A stretch of DNA of 64,000 nt. Origin: Candidatus Nitrososphaera gargensis Ga9.2. GTDB lineage: Archaea; Thermoproteota; Nitrososphaeria; Nitrososphaerales; Nitrososphaeraceae. Below the pieces are notes generated by a model. That model had not been told where the DNA came from. It saw only the letters and a list, made by a program, of their open reading frames with translations, and did no database searches. Below, piece by piece: positions 61,547 through 64,000 of this stretch. The stretch is taken from NCBI RefSeq assembly GCF_000303155.1, contig NC_018719.1, positions 1,984,001-2,048,000 on the forward strand, written 5' to 3'. Each line of letters opens with the position of its first letter. Position 1 is the stretch's first letter. The translations under genes and the position numbers were made by a program.

Positions 61547-62479
61547 GTTGTACTTACACAGATGGGTAACACTGCGCAGCCGATTCCTGTTCCTTGTAGG
61601 CGTATTTAACAATTGCAATTGTGACCACCTCTCCTGTGGCGTCAGCCCTCCTATGCCGCCATGCTCCCTGTCCATGTTGTATGCATTGACAAACATGGTG
61701 TACCTTGCCTTTCCGTCTTCCCTGTCAATGATGTTTTCAACTGCCAGGAACTCATTTTTCACTATCTTGTTGTAGGCTTCAACCTTGCCCTGCAGCTGAG
61801 GATACGCAGTTGGTATGGGCTTGTCCCTGATGTCATTCTCTTTCAGGTACTGCCTGAACGATGTGGATACAAACTACTTCCCGTTATCGTGCATGACCTT
61901 CCTTGGCTTCCCATTGATACGTATCCAGTCCTGCAGCACATCCAGGACATCTATGCTCCTCTTCCTTTTCGTCCATTTACTTACCACCTTCCTTGTATAG
62001 TCGTCTATGCAGCTTATGAGACATAGTTCTTTGTGCTTGAGTTATGCAGGTAAAACGGACCCAGTATGTATGTCCATCTGGACCATGTCGTTTGGGTGTC
62101 TCTTGCTAAAGCGCCTGTACTTTCTCTTCAGCTTGCAGCTGAGCTTGTTCAGACCGTACCTTTTCAGCACTTTGTAGACGATCCTGCTGCTCAGGGATAC
62201 TCCTAGCCTCTTTAACCTGAATTTTATTCTGGCAGTACCAAACTTGCTTTCCAGACGCAGGCCGAGGATGGTCTGTTCGAGCTCAGGCGTCACCTTCTGT
62301 TCTTTCGTATTGTGTGGTCTCCTAGACAGGTCCTTCAGTCCGTCGATGCCGCGTGCAAGGTACCTTTTCTTCCACTTGTAGTATGTCTTCCTTGATACGC
62401 CGTACTTTCTGCAGATGTTGGTGACGCTCTCGCCGGTACGTTCGTGCTCGTGAATAAGGTTGAATCTTGTCTCTGACAC
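61547..62479 (-). pseudogene. IS481-like transposase, multiply broken
   Basis: MSETRFNLIHEHERTGESVT with ICRKYGVSRKTYYKWKKRYL is the helix-turn-helix start; NDMVQMDIHTG gives the first Asp. The frame breaks at 62042. Other frames continue LISCIDDYTRKVVSKWTKRK, KPRKVMHDNGK then TAG where Glu is expected (GK*FVS), QLQGKVEAYNKIVKNEF (third acidic residue) and EHGGIGGLTPQERW. At least one frameshift and one nonsense codon, so inactive. Confidence 0.85.
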
Positions 62480-62542
62480 TTCCTAGCCGGAAGTGTTACC
62501 TATGTCGGTAATCGAATCTGTACCTATGTGTGTAAGTACAAC
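61547..62542 (-). mobile_element. IS481-like insertion sequence with decayed transposase
   Basis: 996 bp. Ends: GTTGTACTTACACAGATGGG on the left and, inverted, GTTGTACTTACACACATAGG on the right. No target-site repeat at the flanks. The element lies directly at the 3' end of the acidic exported-protein gene, which reads into the right end. Confidence 0.85.
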
Positions 62543-63184
62543 ACCTAGCAGAGGAGTACCTGGCATTATGATGCCAGCCCTGTTGTTATTCTCGCCAGCG
62601 AGCCATGCACCTTCATGGCTGACTATTTCTCCATTTTCATACATGTCTACGTCTTCACCAAAGTAAAAGACGTTGTTTGTTTCCTCGCATATGGCAAAGT
62701 AGTTACTTGACACTTCTACCAAACTATCGTTTTCTGTGTGTCTTTCTTCAACTATTCTTGCTTCAGTGCCATCGACATCTTTGGTTTCGTCCAGAACTGT
62801 AATGGTCAATCCTACTTTTGTTGCCCCATTTTCAACTCCTTTCAGCACTAGTCGGTAGTTAGGCTCAAGTATGAAGAATGGGGTTCTGCCCGCGGAGTCG
62901 AATGTACAGTTCTCTGCCATGAAAGAGGTGGTGAATTCCTTTTCTCCTTCATCATCCTTGTCTTCCGCGTCGTCCTCCGCCTGTGCGGCGTCCTCGTTTT
63001 GATCGTCCTCTTCTTCGCCGCTACCCTCACCATCATTGCTATCCCCTTGCTGCGCCGCTACGCTGTCTATCAACGGGTCCTTGTTTGGATCTTGGCCGCC
63101 TTTCTTTTGGGCTTGGGTGAATACGCCAGAGGTAGTCAGTGAGACTATGACCCCGATGAGTATCACGACTGCCACAAACGTCAA
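62483..63184 (-). CDS. Acidic exported protein, 3' end replaced by IS
   Basis: 233 residues. An N-terminal helix (VAVVILIGVIVSLTTSGVF), an extremely Glu/Asp-rich linker (about 50-90), then a folded domain (FILEPNYRLVLKGVENGATK, GLTITVLDETKDVDGTEARI, SSNYFAICEETNNVFYFGED) ending RAGIIMPGTPLLG. The final 19 residues (VVLTHIGTDSITDIGNTSG) are coded by the IS right end. Related thaumarchaeal proteins appear to continue past PGTPLLG, so the native tail is probably lost. TTG start; the frame is open to CTG 33 bases upstream. Confidence 0.7.
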   Translation of the reverse strand: MTFVAVVILIGVIVSLTTSGVFTQAQKKGGQDPNKDPLIDSVAAQQGDSNDGEGSGEEEDDQNEDAAQAEDDAEDKDDEGEKEFTTSFMAENCTFDSAGRTPFFILEPNYRLVLKGVENGATKVGLTITVLDETKDVDGTEARIVEERHTENDSLVEVSSNYFAICEETNNVFYFGEDVDMYENGEIVSHEGAWLAGENNNRAGIIMPGTPLLGVVLTHIGTDSITDIGNTSG

Positions 63185-63415
63185 GATATTTTTGTTTACA
63201 TTTGTAATAGCGTCATGCAGGGTTAATTAAGAAATGTGATGCAGGCAACTAATCGCGTGGCAGGTTGCACATATAGAAATCTGGGCTCATTTAGGTACTT
63301 GTACCAGAATGCATTAAATCATAGGTGACATGGAGAAGGACATTGCAGATAGGAGCCTTTCACTACGATAAGGATAATAGCTATCTGTCACTGAAAAGGA
63401 GCGAGTAGGTCGGTT

Positions 63416-63974
63416 GTGGCAGACGAAGGCTCTCAGCAGCCTGAAGGCACGCAACAGACAGGATACTTGCCTTTATACAAGAAAATCCTAGCTGCCATCT
63501 TAGGAAGATCAAAAAGGAGCTTGATCTGGCGATGGGCACTGTCCAGTACCACCTTGACAGGCTGGAGAAGGCGGGCAAGGTAACTTCCCAAAAACATGGC
63601 CTGCACAAGTACTACTTTGCCGCAGGGTTCGAGGAAAACGAAAAGCAGCTGCTTGAAGTTCTGAGACTGCGCGTGAGATCCTCATATTTATTATAGAAAA
63701 AAGGAATCCATCGCAAACTGAAATTGGCGAACATATCTGCATATCGTCAGCATCCGTGAACTGGCACATCAAGCGGCTTGAGGATTCCAAGATTGTTGAC
63801 GAGATCAGGGAAGGCAGGTTCAAGCGGTACAAATTGCACAGAGACTCCAAGCAAGTTGCTGCAATGCTGAAGAACTTTTATCCAAGCGTCTGGGACAAGT
63901 GGAGTAACAGACTTGCAGAAATGTTTCTATCCATGTCAGGCGAGGCCGCAGAAAAGAGAGGGGAAGGATCGTGA
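63416..63974 (+). pseudogene. Two-domain winged-helix regulator, two frameshifts
   Basis: From GTG 63416: MADEGSQQPEGTQQTGYLPL then YKKILAAIL. A shift near 63500 leads to LRKIKKELDLAMGTVQYHLD, RLEKAGKVTSQKHGLHKYYF, and a second shift near 63660 leads to SETAREILIFIIEKRNPSQT, EIGEHICISSASVNWHIKRL, EDSKIVDEIREGRFKRYKLH to TGA 63974. Two ArsR-like winged helices in tandem, as in archaeal redox or heat regulators. Pseudogene or two read errors. Confidence 0.7.
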
Positions 63975-64000
63975 CAGATTTCTTTTCCACGTCTATTTGG

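Overview
The window looks like a chromosome segment of an ammonia-oxidising archaeon of the Nitrososphaera group (Thaumarchaeota). The signs are a group II thermosome, ribosomal protein L13e, TATA boxes about 26 bases ahead of several starts, a split CoxB/CoxA/cupredoxin terminal oxidase cluster, an iron-type alcohol dehydrogenase like the semialdehyde reductases of the 3-hydroxypropionate/4-hydroxybutyrate cycle, a C271-type polyhydroxyalkanoate synthase, F420-type enzymes and many very small zinc-binding proteins. The assignment rests on protein recognition alone.

Left core, about 1-17.3 kb, fairly GC-rich. It holds the N-terminus of glycyl-tRNA synthetase, a class I aminotransferase, an MFS exporter, several decayed small genes (TfoX-like, SnoaL-like, HxlR) and a phage-shock-like membrane stress set (htpX-pspAB converging on pspA-pspAA). 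Next come an F420H2:NADP oxidoreductase, a CorA transporter and a histidine phosphatase. A respiratory block follows: two-gene CoxB, CoxA, a double cupredoxin, a half-size heme A synthase and a large membrane protein, then the alcohol dehydrogenase and an SRPBCC protein.

Accessory region, about 17.3-42.6 kb, AT-rich and gene-poor. It opens with a decayed IS6-like element (terminal repeats visible), a tRNA-Lys gene with an 18-base insertion, and an integrase fragment fused to the tail of a DUF72 protein. Behind this lie a cofactor set (dodecin, thiamine-binding protein, LLM oxidoreductase), a stress set (UspA, Hsp20, thioredoxin; the last two broken), a membrane protein with a C2H2 finger, PHA synthase, thermosome, a tRNA-Gly-like sequence with an abnormal anticodon arm, a nucleoside hydrolase/ribokinase pair, a zinc-type ferredoxin, a response regulator and a flavin-type oxidase. 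Scattered through it, with one copy in the right core, is a family of single C2H2 finger proteins (C-x2-C-x12-H-x4-H), most under 60 residues. Several paralogous winged-helix regulators also occur. A strong 65-base hairpin at 40475-40539 may be a structured RNA.

Right core, about 42.6-64 kb, GC-rich again. It has a metallopeptidase-like protein, the tetrapyrrole operon hemL-hemC-cobA-hemD, a pair of helical repeat proteins, an EVE protein, two tandem cysteine proteins of HiPIP-like layout, a frameshifted thioredoxin-reductase-like flavoprotein, L13e-truD, a Cas4-like protein lacking the usual ExK lysine, UMP kinase-HD phosphohydrolase-thymidylate kinase, and a second Hsp20. An IS481-like element with decayed transposase sits at the 3' end of an acidic secreted-protein gene, and a frameshifted two-domain winged-helix gene ends the window.

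No CRISPR array, rRNA or complete prophage was seen. At least ten genes are interrupted by single-base frameshifts or stops. Some are clearly old decay. Others lie in base runs and could be sequence errors, so raw-read checks matter before calling them pseudogenes. The most distinctive feature of the window is the dispersed mini zinc-finger set together with its winged-helix paralogs, rather than one compact new operon.
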